Shown here: positions 33,753-43,327 of the stretch, one piece after another
Layout of the letters: the number at the start of each line of letters is the position of its first letter
Position numbering within the stretch: position 1 is the stretch's first letter
Source: Methylocystis sp.
GTDB taxonomy: Bacteria > Pseudomonadota > Alphaproteobacteria > Rhizobiales > Beijerinckiaceae
NCBI RefSeq assembly: GCF_021731785.1
Contig: NZ_JAKFWS010000044.1
Location: 1-58,498 of the forward strand
Length of the DNA: 58,498 nucleotides
Direction: 5' to 3'
Notes under the pieces: model-generated
Seen by the model: only the letters and a program-made list of their open reading frames with translations
The model's database searches: none
Told to the model about the DNA's origin: nothing
Made by a program: the position numbers and the translations under genes

Positions 33753-35214
33753 CGCGCCGCTCGTCCTCGTCAAAAAAGAACGCAGCGCGCTGCGCATCGA
33801 TGCGCTCGATCGAAAGGCGATCGCGCTCGGCTTGACGCGCGGCATGACGCTCGCCGACGCCAGGGCGCGCGCGCCCCATCTCGCCGTCGCGCAGGCCGAC
33901 GCGGAGGCGGACGAGCGGCTGATGCTGCGGCTTGCCGCCTTTTGCGAACAGTTCACGCCGCTCGTGGCGCTTGATCCGCCTTGCGGCCTCATGCTCGACG
34001 CGACGGGCTGCGCGCATCTTTTCGGCGGCGATGCGGCGATGCGCACATACGTCTTACGGACGATGGCGCGCCTCTCTTTCTCGGGACGCGCGGCTGTCGC
34101 CGGAACGCCAGACGCCGCGCGCGCCCTGGCGCGTTTTGGCGAGACGGCCGTCGCGCCTCCGGGCGAAGAGGAAGTTTTTGCCCGGCCGCTCTCCATCACC
34201 GCGCTTGAAGCGCCAAGAGAAACGAGCGTCGCGCTGACGCGCGCCGGCCTCACGACCTTGGGCGATCTCGCCGATCGTTCTAGCGCCGCGCTGACAGCGC
34301 GTTTCGGCGACGAAACGATGCGGCGGCTGACGCGCATTCTGGGACGCGAAGACGCACGCATCACGCCCTTGCGGGCCTTGCCGGAATGCATGGTCGAGCG
34401 GCGCTTCGCCGAGCCCTTTCTCGATCTTTCCGCGATAGAAAACGTTCTGCGCCCATTGATCGCGGAAGCGACGGGCATTCTCGAAAAGCGCGGGCAAGGC
34501 GGCCGCGCTTTTGAAGCGCGTTTCTTTCGCGCCGACGGCGCCGTCCGCGCGTTATGTTTCGAAACCGGCGCGCCCTCGCGCCATGTCGAGGCGCTGCTGC
34601 GGCTCTTTCGCCTGAAGGCCGACTCGCTCGCCGATCCGCTCGATCCGGGATACGGCTTCGACGTCATCCGCTTTTGCGTCCTGCGCGCCGAAACTCTGGC
34701 GCAAAGCCAGATAGGCTTCGAACGGCAGGACGCGCAAGATGGCGATTTCGCCGATCTCGTCGATCGCCTCGCGGCGCGCTTCGGCCGCGAACGCGTGCTG
34801 CGCTTTGCGGCGCATGAAACGCATGATCCCATGCGCGCCGCCGCCTATGTCGACGCCGCCGCGTCTCCTTCTTCCCGACCCAGTTCCTGGGGGAAGCCGG
34901 AGCCGGGCGAGCCGCCCTTGCGGCCGCTGTTTCTGTTCGATCCGCCGCAGCCCATCGAAACCATGGCGGAGACGCCGGACGGTCCGCCGATGCATTTCAA
35001 ATGGCGCCGCGTGCGCCATTTGATCGCCCGCGCCGAAGGGCCGGAGCGCATCGCGCCGGAATGGTGGCGCAACGCCGCCGGCGCGCGCCGGCGGACGCGC
35101 GACTATTACCGCCTCGAGGATCGCGAAGGCCGTCGCTTCTGGGTGTTTCGCGAGGGCCTCTACGAAAGCGAAACCGCGGACCCGCGCTGGTTTCTGCATG
35201 GGCTCTTCGCATGA
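33601..35214 (+). CDS. imuB: ImuB, inactive Y-family polymerase-like protein
   Basis: 537 residues from the ATG at 33601; GTG codons at 33625 (GGAG 7 nt upstream) or 33631 are possible starts. The domain starts at RRYLALWFPFLSAERL, where active Y-family polymerases have DMDAFFASVE; the metal-binding acids are lost, as in known ImuB. Palm, finger and little-finger homology and a C-terminal segment follow. ImuB links ImuA, the beta clamp and DnaE2. The TGA at 35212 overlaps the ATG of dnaE2. Confidence 0.92.
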   Translation: MRGVWSGTVTVAPSKTEHSTHRRYLALWFPFLSAERLTKSRRRQPDANSDDAPLVLVKKERSALRIDALDRKAIALGLTRGMTLADARARAPHLAVAQADAEADERLMLRLAAFCEQFTPLVALDPPCGLMLDATGCAHLFGGDAAMRTYVLRTMARLSFSGRAAVAGTPDAARALARFGETAVAPPGEEEVFARPLSITALEAPRETSVALTRAGLTTLGDLADRSSAALTARFGDETMRRLTRILGREDARITPLRALPECMVERRFAEPFLDLSAIENVLRPLIAEATGILEKRGQGGRAFEARFFRADGAVRALCFETGAPSRHVEALLRLFRLKADSLADPLDPGYGFDVIRFCVLRAETLAQSQIGFERQDAQDGDFADLVDRLAARFGRERVLRFAAHETHDPMRAAAYVDAAASPSSRPSSWGKPEPGEPPLRPLFLFDPPQPIETMAETPDGPPMHFKWRRVRHLIARAEGPERIAPEWWRNAAGARRRTRDYYRLEDREGRRFWVFREGLYESETADPRWFLHGLFA

Positions 35215-38200
35215 GCCCGCCTTTCGCCGAACTCGTCGCAGCGACGAATTTCTCCTTCCTGCGCGGCGCATCGCATCCCGGAGAAATGGCGCTGACGGCG
35301 ATGCTGCTCGGCCATAACGGAATTGGCATAGCTGACCGCAACAGCGTCGCCGGCGTCGTGCGCGCCTATGCCGCGCTTAAGGAGCTACGCGAAAAACTGC
35401 GCGATCCGCCGGCTGACGAAGACGTGGCGCTTCTCGCGCAGCTCGATGCAGAGCGCGCCCAATCCTTCAAGCTCGTCGTCGGCGCGCGGCTCGTCTTCGC
35501 CGACGAGACGCCGGACATCGTCGTTCATCCGCAAAATCGCAACGGCTGGGGAAGGCTCACGCGGCTGCTGACGACGGGGAATCTGCGCGCCAAGAAAGGA
35601 GAATGCCATCTTTATGTCGACGATCTCGCGCAGGCCGCCCGCGATCTGCTACTGATCGTCATGCCTTCGCGCAATCTGGCGCGCCTGCCGTCGACTCTGG
35701 CGCGTCTGAGCGATCTTGCGCAAGGCGACGTCTGGCTCGGCGCAACCATGCCGCGACGCGGCGACGACAGGCGGCGTCTTGCAAGACTGAAAGAGATCGC
35801 CGCGCGAACGCAGACGCCTCTGCTCGCAACCAATGACGCGCTTTATGCCGATCCCGGCCAGCGCGATCTGCAAGACGTCATGACCTGCATTCGAGAAGGC
35901 GTGACGCTCGCGCAAGCTGGACGCCGATTGGAGGTCAACGCCGAACGCCATTTGAAGACGCAGGAAGAAATGTCGCGTCTCTTCACTGACGCGCCAGAGG
36001 CGATCGAGGAGACGCAATGTTTTCTCGCGCGCGTCGATTTCTCACTCGATCAGCTGACATATGAATATCCGGACGAGCCTGTTCCGCCGGGGCGCAATCC
36101 CCAGGAATGGCTTGAGGAACTGACCTGGCGTCACGCCGCGATGCGCTATCCCGACGGCGTGCCGGAGAAGGTCGAGAAGCTCCTGCACGAAGAACTGGCG
36201 CTCATCGAGACGCTCGACTATGCGCGCTACTTTCTCACCATTCACGACATCGTGCGGATCGCGGAAGACAAGGGGATTCTCTGCCAGGGGCGCGGCTCCG
36301 CCGCAAATTCCGCCGTCTGCTATGTGCTCGGCGTCACCTGCGTCGATCCGGCGGAGAATGATCTGCTCTTCGCCAGATTCATCTCGCAGGAACGCAAGGA
36401 GCCGCCCGATATCGACGTCGATTTCGAGCATGAGCGGCGCGAAGAGATCATCCAGCATATTTACGCGAAATACGGTCGCGAGCGCGCCGGACTCGTCGCG
36501 ACCGTCATCAGCTATCGGCCGCGCAGCGCCATTCGCGAAGTCGGCAAGGTCTTCGGACTGACCGAGGACGTGACCGCCGCTCTCGCCAGCACGCAGTGGG
36601 GCAGTTGGGGTTCCGACATTCCACAGGCTTACATCCGGCAGACCGGGCTTGATCCGGAAAATCCCCTCATCCGCTGCGCCATTCATTTCGCGACGCGGCT
36701 GCTCGGCTTTCCGCGCCATCTCTCGCAGCATGTTGGCGGGTTCGTCCTTGCGCGCGGGCGGCTCGACGAACTGACGCCCATCGCCAACGCAGCAATGCCT
36801 GAGCGCACCTTTATCGAATGGGACAAGGACGACATCGACGCGCTCGGCTTGATGAAGGTCGACGTGCTGGCGCTCGGCATGCTCACCTGCATTCGAAAAT
36901 GTTTCGATTATCTGCGCGCCCATGAAGGAAAGGACATGGGCCTCGCCGACGTGCCGGTCGAAGACGCGGCGACCTATGACATGCTGTGTCGAGGCGACTC
37001 GATCGGCGTCTTTCAGGTCGAGAGCCGGGCGCAGATGAACATGCTGCCGCGCCTGAAGCCGCGTGAATTCTACGATCTCGTCATTCAGGTGGCGATCGTG
37101 CGGCCGGGACCCATACAGGGCAATATGGTGCATCCCTATTTGCGCCGCCGCTCCGGAAGCGAGCCGGTGATCTATCCCTCGCCTGCGCCGGAGCACGGGC
37201 CGGCGGACGAATTGCGCAAGGTGCTCGAAAAGACCAAGGGCGTGCCGCTCTTTCAGGAGCAGGCGATGAAGCTCGCGATGGTCGCGGCGAAATTCTCCGA
37301 CGTTGAAGCCAATCGTCTGCGCCGCGCCATGGCGACCTTCCGCAATGTCGGCACGATCCATCAATTCGAATCAATGATGGTCGAACGCATGGCGGCGCGC
37401 GGCTACGACCGCGGCTTCGCGCAAAGCTGTTTCGAACAGATCAAGGGCTTCGGCTCTTATGGCTTTCCCGAAAGCCACGCCGCGTCCTTCGCCAAGCTCG
37501 TCTATGTCTCCTCCTGGATCAAATGTCACCATCCGGCGGTCTTCGCCTGCGCGCTGCTCAATTCGCAGCCGATGGGTTTTTATGCGCCGGCGCAGATCGT
37601 GCGCGACGCGCGCGAGCATGGCGTCGAGGCGCGCGCCGTCGACGTGAATTTCAGCGAATGGGACAATAGGCTGGAGCGCGCAAAAGATGGCGCTCTAGCG
37701 CTGCGTCTCGGCTTTCGACAGGCGGACGGCGTGCATGAGAACGAAGGCTATCGCATCGTCGAAGCGCGAACGAAACCCTATGACAGCGTCGAAGATCTCG
37801 CGCGGCGGGCGGCGCTCAACGGCGCGACGATGCGCGCGCTCGCCGACGCCGACGCTTTCCGCTCCTTGCAAAGCGATCGACGCGACGCACTCTGGGCCGT
37901 GCGGCGTCTGCCGGACGCGAAGCCCCTGCCGCTCTTTGCGGCCGCTGACGCGCGCGAACTTGCTAAGGAACAAGATCCGCTGCTGCCGCCCATGTCGCTT
38001 GGCGAACATGTCGCGGCGGATTATCAGACGCTGCGGCTCTCGTTGAAAGCGCATCCCATGGCGGTGCTGCGGCCGATATTCGCGCGTGAGCGGATCATGG
38101 CCTGCGCGGAAGTTTCCGCGCTCACTGATGGCGCCTTTGCGCGCGGCGCCGGCGTCGTGCTGGTGCGGCAACGGCCGGGACAAGGCAACGCCATTTTCGT

Positions 38201-38510
38201 CACGCTCGAAGACGAAACCGGCATTCTCAATATCGTCATCTGGGCGCGGCTCTTCGAGCGCTACCGCCGCGAGACGATGGCGTCACGACTCATGCTGGTG
38301 GAAGGAAGGGTGCAGAAAAGCCCTGAGAATGTCGTGCATCTGATGGCGCAGCGGATCATCGACCGCAGCGCTGATCTCAACAGGCTGTCAGAGGCGCATC
38401 GTCCGGAAATCGTACTGTCTCGCGCCGACGAATTTAATCACCCCCAGCATCCACGCGGCAGCCATCCGCGTGATGTGCGAATCCTGCCGAAATCTCGGGA
38501 CTTTCACTAA
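35211..38510 (+). CDS. dnaE2: Error-prone DNA polymerase DnaE2
   Basis: 1099 residues from the ATG at 35211; an open frame starts at 35001 but lies inside imuB. The PHP domain (ELVAATNFSFLRGASHP) is followed by the Pol III alpha palm with the acids of PPDIDVDFEH, then FGSYGFPESHAASFA and an OB fold (VLVRQRPGQGNAIFVTLEDETG). The C-terminal tau-binding domain of DnaE1 is missing, as expected for DnaE2. It does the mutagenic synthesis of the SOS cassette. The 4-nt overlap with imuB shows co-translation. Confidence 0.95.
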   Translation: MSPPFAELVAATNFSFLRGASHPGEMALTAMLLGHNGIGIADRNSVAGVVRAYAALKELREKLRDPPADEDVALLAQLDAERAQSFKLVVGARLVFADETPDIVVHPQNRNGWGRLTRLLTTGNLRAKKGECHLYVDDLAQAARDLLLIVMPSRNLARLPSTLARLSDLAQGDVWLGATMPRRGDDRRRLARLKEIAARTQTPLLATNDALYADPGQRDLQDVMTCIREGVTLAQAGRRLEVNAERHLKTQEEMSRLFTDAPEAIEETQCFLARVDFSLDQLTYEYPDEPVPPGRNPQEWLEELTWRHAAMRYPDGVPEKVEKLLHEELALIETLDYARYFLTIHDIVRIAEDKGILCQGRGSAANSAVCYVLGVTCVDPAENDLLFARFISQERKEPPDIDVDFEHERREEIIQHIYAKYGRERAGLVATVISYRPRSAIREVGKVFGLTEDVTAALASTQWGSWGSDIPQAYIRQTGLDPENPLIRCAIHFATRLLGFPRHLSQHVGGFVLARGRLDELTPIANAAMPERTFIEWDKDDIDALGLMKVDVLALGMLTCIRKCFDYLRAHEGKDMGLADVPVEDAATYDMLCRGDSIGVFQVESRAQMNMLPRLKPREFYDLVIQVAIVRPGPIQGNMVHPYLRRRSGSEPVIYPSPAPEHGPADELRKVLEKTKGVPLFQEQAMKLAMVAAKFSDVEANRLRRAMATFRNVGTIHQFESMMVERMAARGYDRGFAQSCFEQIKGFGSYGFPESHAASFAKLVYVSSWIKCHHPAVFACALLNSQPMGFYAPAQIVRDAREHGVEARAVDVNFSEWDNRLERAKDGALALRLGFRQADGVHENEGYRIVEARTKPYDSVEDLARRAALNGATMRALADADAFRSLQSDRRDALWAVRRLPDAKPLPLFAAADARELAKEQDPLLPPMSLGEHVAADYQTLRLSLKAHPMAVLRPIFARERIMACAEVSALTDGAFARGAGVVLVRQRPGQGNAIFVTLEDETGILNIVIWARLFERYRRETMASRLMLVEGRVQKSPENVVHLMAQRIIDRSADLNRLSEAHRPEIVLSRADEFNHPQHPRGSHPRDVRILPKSRDFH

Positions 38511-38532
38511 AACGCGTCGCCAGAAAACGCGC

Positions 38533-38874
38533 TCAATCGCTCTTCAGCCGCTTATCTGCCGGCAGACTCGCCAGCGCCTGCTGGCGCAGCTTTTCGACTT
38601 CTACGCGCGTCTTGCGCGCTTCCGCGCGCGCGACCTTGGCGGCGCGTCGCACCGGCAGGTGTCCAAGCCAGGAAGAGATTCCGCCGGCGAGCACGCCAAT
38701 GGCTATCGACGCCAAAACCACGAGGAAGACCGGCGCCTCGAAAGAGGGACCGGATCCGTCATTCGGCGCAAAGGGATCGAGGCCGATGCGCACCGACCCG
38801 CGATTGGCCATCGAGAAAAACAGAATGACGAGCGCCAGCGGAACGAAAACAATGACGCGCAGGATGGACTTCAT
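38533..38874 (-). CDS. LapA-domain (DUF1049) inner-membrane protein
   Basis: 113 residues. Two membrane helices (about residues 5-22 and 49-70) surround the LapA motif SMANRGSVRIGLDPF, followed by a cytoplasmic helix rich in Arg, Lys and Glu. In E. coli LapA acts with LapB in LPS synthesis control; many alphaproteobacteria encode this shorter form beside ihfB. It is the last of the minus-strand run sppA-ihfB-lapA. Confidence 0.82.
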   Translation of the reverse strand: MKSILRVIVFVPLALVILFFSMANRGSVRIGLDPFAPNDGSGPSFEAPVFLVVLASIAIGVLAGGISSWLGHLPVRRAAKVARAEARKTRVEVEKLRQQALASLPADKRLKSD

Positions 38875-38987
38875 AAAACCTCCCTCAAGCCGGCCCCGCG
38901 CAACACGCTGGGCAGCCGCAACCTACAGCCGCCGCACGCCACTGCCGCGCGTCCCGCGATCGAGAGGACGCCGCGCCTTAGATCGCC

Positions 38988-39278
38988 TCAGCCCTGATAG
39001 TTCTCGTTGAGGCGCTCGCGCATCTCCTTACCGGTTTTGAAGAACGGCACGCTCTTTTCTTGAACCGAAACCTGCGCGCCGGTGCGCGGATTGCGGCCGG
39101 TCCGCGCGTCCCGCTTCTTCACCGAAAAAGCCCCGAAGCCTCGCAATTCGACGCGATCGCCGCGCGCCAGCGCGCAAGTGATCTCGTCAAGAATCGTACT
39201 AACGATGGTCTCGACGTCGCGCTGGTAGAGATGGCCGTTTCGGCGCGCGATGCGCTGAATAAGTTCAGACTTTATCAT
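38988..39278 (-). CDS. ihfB: Integration host factor beta subunit
   Basis: 96 residues from the ATG at 39278 ([11 protein letters not shown]), the normal length. The HU/IHF fold shows [28 protein letters not shown], including the IHF arm signature RNPRTG that intercalates into DNA. With IhfA it bends DNA sharply for recombination, transcription and nucleoid packing. It follows sppA, as in many Rhizobiales. Confidence 0.95.
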   Translation of the reverse strand: MIKSELIQRIARRNGHLYQRDVETIVSTILDEITCALARGDRVELRGFGAFSVKKRDARTGRNPRTGAQVSVQEKSVPFFKTGKEMRERLNENYQG

Positions 39279-39329
39279 GAGCCGATCCAATAGCTTGGCG
39301 TCGAACAAGCTAAGCCGCGACGCCCCCAG

Positions 39330-40301
39330 TCAGTTCGCGGCCGAATGCTGCCAAATCGCCAAAAGGCCGTCAAGCTCGCCGCTTCGTTCGAGCAAGATTG
39401 TTTTTTCTAAAAAATCAGCGACTGACGGCAATCCGGCGATACGCGCAAGGTCGGCGGCGCTCCCGACAAGCCCAAGCCGCTCCAGGCTGGATGACTTCTT
39501 CCATTCGCGCACCGGCAGGTCCTTCGCGACGCCTTTGTTGGCGACAAGCCAGTCGATGGCCTCGCGCTGACCGCCGATGAGATCGACGAGTTTGAGCGGC
39601 AGGCCCTGGCGCGCGGTGAAGATGCGCCCGTCGGAAACTTTCGCGAGCTGCGCATCGTCAAGATTGCGCCGCTGCTGCACCAGACCTTTGAACCAGGCGT
39701 AGGAGTCGGCGACAAGGCTCGCCACCGCCTCCTTCGCGGCCGGACTCGTGGGCTCGAGCCCGTTGGGCGCGGCCTTGAGCGGCGAGGATTTTATCGTCTC
39801 GACCTCGACGCCCCAATTATTCAGCAGCTTCGAAACATTGGGATATTGGAACAGCACGCCGATCGAGCCGACGAGCGAATTGCCCCGCGCGACGATCGTA
39901 TCGGCCGCAAGCGCGGCGATATAGGCGCCGGAAGCGGCCACCGTGCCGACCACGGCGACAACCGGCTTCTTCTCGGCGACACGTCGCAGCTCCTCATAGA
40001 GCCGCTCGGCGCCGGTCGTCGTTCCGCCCGGGCTTTCGATTTCCAGCAGAAGAGCTTTCGCTTGGCTCGACTCCCCGATCTTCTTGATCATATCGAGCGT
40101 ATCGTCGTCGCCGGTGATCATGCCCTGCAGCTCGAGGCGGGCAATGTGCGGCGTCAACTTATTGGCCGAGTCGGCGCCGCCAAGCCGCACCACCGCGACG
40201 AGGCCGGCGACGCCCAAAGCGAGAAGGGCGGCAAGGCGCCACCACCCGAGCTTCCGGCGCAGTCTTCGGCGATCAACGAGATAGTCAGTGGGAATCGACA
40301 T
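39330..40301 (-). CDS. sppA: Signal peptide peptidase SppA
   Basis: 323 residues of the short, single-domain form. An N-terminal membrane anchor (about residues 20-40) positions the protein in the periplasm. The catalytic Ser is in VAASGAYIAA and the Lys in KSSPLKAAPNG, the Ser-Lys dyad of the family. It degrades signal peptides left in the inner membrane. It is the upstream gene of ihfB. Confidence 0.93.
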   Translation of the reverse strand: MSIPTDYLVDRRRLRRKLGWWRLAALLALGVAGLVAVVRLGGADSANKLTPHIARLELQGMITGDDDTLDMIKKIGESSQAKALLLEIESPGGTTTGAERLYEELRRVAEKKPVVAVVGTVAASGAYIAALAADTIVARGNSLVGSIGVLFQYPNVSKLLNNWGVEVETIKSSPLKAAPNGLEPTSPAAKEAVASLVADSYAWFKGLVQQRRNLDDAQLAKVSDGRIFTARQGLPLKLVDLIGGQREAIDWLVANKGVAKDLPVREWKKSSSLERLGLVGSAADLARIAGLPSVADFLEKTILLERSGELDGLLAIWQHSAAN

Positions 40302-40384
40302 CGCAAAGTCCGGGTTGTGGCGCGGCGTGCAGCGCCGTTGCGCAGGAAGGTAATTCCGCTATCGGCGATTTGAAAGGCGCCGGC

Positions 40385-40702
40385 CTAACGGCGCGTGGCC
40401 TCGATCGCCCAGGCGAGATAATCTTGGTCCGCTTCGGCGACATCGACCCGCAGGATTTCCGGCGTCTCATAGCTGTGCAGGCGTCGCACCAGTGCGGCGA
40501 GCGCAGGATAGTCTTGGGCGCGCGCTTTCATGTGCAGCAAAAACTCCGGCTCTTCGCGCATCTCGCCCTTCCAGACGTAGCAGCTTTGAATGGGGTGTAT
40601 CTGAACGCAAGCGGCGAGTTTGGCAGCGAGCGCGCCGCGGGCAAGCGCGCGCGCCTGTTCCTCGTCGTCGGTGGTCGTCACGAGGATCGCGAGCCCGCTC
40701 AT
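40385..40702 (-). CDS. cutA: Divalent-cation tolerance protein CutA
   Basis: 105 residues from the ATG at 40702. CutA1 signature: the ACVQIHPIQSCYVWKGE strand with the copper-binding Cys/His positions, then EFLLHMKARAQDY and HSYETPEIL. It is a small trimeric ferredoxin-like protein linked to metal tolerance. It starts 5 nt after the degP stop. Confidence 0.93.
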   Translation of the reverse strand: MSGLAILVTTTDDEEQARALARGALAAKLAACVQIHPIQSCYVWKGEMREEPEFLLHMKARAQDYPALAALVRRLHSYETPEILRVDVAEADQDYLAWAIEATRR

Positions 40703-40707
40703 GCGCG

Positions 40708-42198
40708 TCAGCCGCCGATCACGGTGGTGATCACCTGCCCGCCCCGCGCCAGCGTGATTTTCCAATAATAGGCGCGTCCCGCCGTGATGCTCGTCAAATC
40801 GCGCGTCGTCCCGATCTTCTGGTCATTGATGGCGAGAATAACGTCTCCGCGCTGCAGGTTGAGCTGTTGCGCGTAAGAGCCGTCGTCCACCTCGGAAACG
40901 ACGACGCCATTGGTCATTCCCTGTACTGACATTTCTTCGATGACCGCGGGAGAAATATTGATGACCGTCGCGCCGGCGAATGGCGACCCGCCCTTGATTT
41001 TCAGCTCGTCGCGCGGCGGCGTCTCCGGTGCCGCGGTGAGGCGGATTTGCACCGCGATCTTCTTGCCGCCGCGCAATACGCCGAGCGTCGCCTGTCCGCC
41101 GAGCGGCTTGGTGCCAAGACGATAGCCCACGGCTTCCGGATCGTCCGCCGTCTGGCCGTCAACCGAGACGATGACGTCGCCGCGCTTCAGTCCCGCCTCC
41201 GCCGTGGGGCCTTTCGGATCGACGTCCGTCAGTAGCGCGCCGGTCGGGCGATCGAGCCCAAGGCCGTCGGCGATTTCCTGGGAGAGCCCCTGCAGCGTCG
41301 CGCCCATCCAGGCCCGCCGCACCTGCTTGCCGCCGCCTTTTGCAGTGGCGATCACGCTCTTGACCATATTGACCGGGATGGCGAAACCGATGCCGACCGA
41401 TCCGCCGGATTTGGAGAAAATCGCCGAATTGATGCCGACGACGCGGCCGTTCATATCGACGAGCGGCCCACCGGAATTGCCGGGATTGATCGCGGCGTCG
41501 GTCTGGATGAAGAAGCCGTAGTCGGTGATGCCGACATGGGTGCGCGCGAGCGCCGAGACGATGCCCTGGGTCACCGTCTGGCCGACGCCGAACGGATTGC
41601 CGATGGCGAGCGCCAGATCGCCGACTTCGAGCGCGTCCGAATCGCCAAGCTCGATCGTCGGAAAATTGGCGCCTTCGGTCAGTTTGAGCACGGCGAGATC
41701 GGTGCGCGGATCGCGCAACAGTATCTTCGCGGGGATTTCGCGCTTGTCGGCCAGCGCCACTTTCACGTCGGTCATGCCCTCGATGACGTGATTGTTGGTC
41801 ACAACAAGGCCGCTTTGATCGACGATGACGCCCGAGCCCAGCGACTGCGCCATATTGCGGCCGGGCATGCCGCCCCCTTCCCCGAAGAAGCGGCGAAAGA
41901 CGGGGTCGTCGAGCAGCGGATTGGCCGGCATGCGCTCGACGCGCGAAGCGAAGACATTGACGACCGCCGGCTGCGCCTTCTTGACGATCGGCGCGAAGGA
42001 AAGAGTGATGTCGGCGCGACTTGTCGGAACGACGCGCTCGGGCGCCGGCGGCGTGAAGCCGTCGACGCGGCCTGACGGCTTGGGCGGAGGCGCGGCCTGC
42101 ATCGGATCGAGCGGCGCTTCTGCGCGGCCGGAGATCGCCAACGTCGCAATGACGAAAGCAAGCGCCGCAGAATAAAGATGACGTGCGGAAATGCTCAT
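40708..42198 (-). CDS. degP: Periplasmic serine protease of the Do/DegP family
   Basis: 496 residues from the ATG at 42198, with a signal peptide ending near SGRAEA. The triad is intact: His in VVTNNHVIEG, Asp in RTDLAVLKL, and Ser in NPGNSGGPLVD. Two PDZ domains follow (starting near GATLQGLS and near the C-terminal KGGSPFAGATV). It degrades and chaperones damaged envelope proteins. The longer open frame to 42309 has no signal peptide at its start. Confidence 0.93.
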   Translation of the reverse strand: MSISARHLYSAALAFVIATLAISGRAEAPLDPMQAAPPPKPSGRVDGFTPPAPERVVPTSRADITLSFAPIVKKAQPAVVNVFASRVERMPANPLLDDPVFRRFFGEGGGMPGRNMAQSLGSGVIVDQSGLVVTNNHVIEGMTDVKVALADKREIPAKILLRDPRTDLAVLKLTEGANFPTIELGDSDALEVGDLALAIGNPFGVGQTVTQGIVSALARTHVGITDYGFFIQTDAAINPGNSGGPLVDMNGRVVGINSAIFSKSGGSVGIGFAIPVNMVKSVIATAKGGGKQVRRAWMGATLQGLSQEIADGLGLDRPTGALLTDVDPKGPTAEAGLKRGDVIVSVDGQTADDPEAVGYRLGTKPLGGQATLGVLRGGKKIAVQIRLTAAPETPPRDELKIKGGSPFAGATVINISPAVIEEMSVQGMTNGVVVSEVDDGSYAQQLNLQRGDVILAINDQKIGTTRDLTSITAGRAYYWKITLARGGQVITTVIGG

Positions 42199-42259
42199 GA
42201 AGCGCTCCGTATCTGACTGCTCAGCGCATGTATAGACGCAAAGCCGCGAAACCGTAAGA

Positions 42260-42760
42260 ATGCGGGAATGCAGTTTGTTGGCGCGAGATTGGACCGTGAA
42301 GATCGCCATCGCTGAACAGGAGATGGGGCGCGCCGCGTTCTGCGCCGAGGTTCTCGACGATCTTCCCGAATGGTTCGCGATTGCGGAATCGAAAGCGGCC
42401 TACGCCAGCGCCTGCGATGCTCAACCGATGTTCGCGGCTTCGATAGGCAGCGAACGAGCTGGTTTCGTTTCGCTGCGCGATCACAACCAATATGTATGTG
42501 AACTATATGTGATCGGCGTCAAACGTCGGTGGCGTCGACAGGGCGTCGGTCGACTGCTTGTCGACGCCGCCGTGCGCCGCGCGCGGCGTGACGGCCAGCG
42601 CTTTCTCACGGTCAAGACGCTCGCAGCGTCCCATCCCGACGAAAATTACGCGGAGACGGGACGCTTTTACGAGGCTGTCGGCTTCCTTCCGCTGGAAGAA
42701 TTTCCAACGCTATGGGGCGCGCGGACGCCTTGTCTGATGATGATACGGCCGCTCCACTGA
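42260..42760 (+). CDS. GNAT-family N-acetyltransferase
   Basis: 166 residues; a GTG at 42296 is a likely alternative start, since the domain begins at KIAIAEQEMG. The acetyl-CoA loop reads RRWRRQGVGRLL (the Q/R-x-x-G-x-G motif), preceded by the beta4 strand YVCELYVIGV and followed by a FYEAVGF motif near the C-terminus. Substrate unknown. It is divergent from degP and converges on rplQ. Confidence 0.85.
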   Translation: MRECSLLARDWTVKIAIAEQEMGRAAFCAEVLDDLPEWFAIAESKAAYASACDAQPMFAASIGSERAGFVSLRDHNQYVCELYVIGVKRRWRRQGVGRLLVDAAVRRARRDGQRFLTVKTLAASHPDENYAETGRFYEAVGFLPLEEFPTLWGARTPCLMMIRPLH

Positions 42761-42795
42761 CGACGCGGCCGCTCGGGGCGATGTTGAGATAGCCG

Positions 42796-43209
42796 CTAGG
42801 CCGCCTCACCCTCGGACTGCACCGGCCCGGAATCCTGGCCCTTGGCGTTGACGTCGCGGTCGACGAATTCGATCACGGCGAGCGGCGCGTTGTCGCCATA
42901 GCGGAAGCCCGCCTTCAGCACGCGCGTATAGCCGCCGTTACGGTCCTTGTAGCGCGGTCCGAGCACGTCGAAGAGCTTGCCGACGAGCTTCACGTCCTTG
43001 ATCTGCGCGATCGCCTGACGGCGCGCATGGAGATCGCCGCGCTTGCCGAGCGTCACCAGCTTCTCGACGACGGGGCGAAGGTCCTTCGCTTTGTATAGCG
43101 TCGTGACAATCTGCTCATGCTTGATGAGCGCTTGCGCCATATTGGCGAACATCGCCTTGCGGTGCTCATGCGTGCGCCCGAAACGGCGCTTCTTGTGACC
43201 GTGATACAT
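42796..43209 (-). CDS. rplQ: Ribosomal protein L17
   Basis: 137 residues: the start [20 protein letters not shown] and the [20 protein letters not shown] segment are diagnostic. L17 lies at the polypeptide exit side of the 50S subunit. It ends the alpha operon after rpoA. Separated from rpoA by a repeat-containing spacer. Confidence 0.97.
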   Translation of the reverse strand: MYHGHKKRRFGRTHEHRKAMFANMAQALIKHEQIVTTLYKAKDLRPVVEKLVTLGKRGDLHARRQAIAQIKDVKLVGKLFDVLGPRYKDRNGGYTRVLKAGFRYGDNAPLAVIEFVDRDVNAKGQDSGPVQSEGEAA

Positions 43210-43261
43210 GCGGCTCTCCGTTGATTATGCGGCCGCCGTGCCAAGGAACGGCCGTCGATTA

Positions 43262-43326
43262 TGGGCAGTCGGCGTTAGGCAGTCGCCAGTCGAAATCCGA
43301 CTGCCGAAGCCCGACTGACGACTGCC
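43262..43326. repeat. Spacer repeat between rpoA and rplQ
   Basis: A GCAGTCGG-rich sequence with inverted CAGTCG/CGACTG pairs that can fold into a hairpin. Its part TCCGACTGCCGAAGCCCGAC (from 43296) recurs with one mismatch at 44917 between rpsM and rpsK. Confidence 0.6.
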
Positions 43327-43327
43327 G

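Noticed and set aside
36042-37364. 440-codon minus-strand frame inside dnaE2
   Set aside because: Antisense shadow of a strongly conserved polymerase gene.
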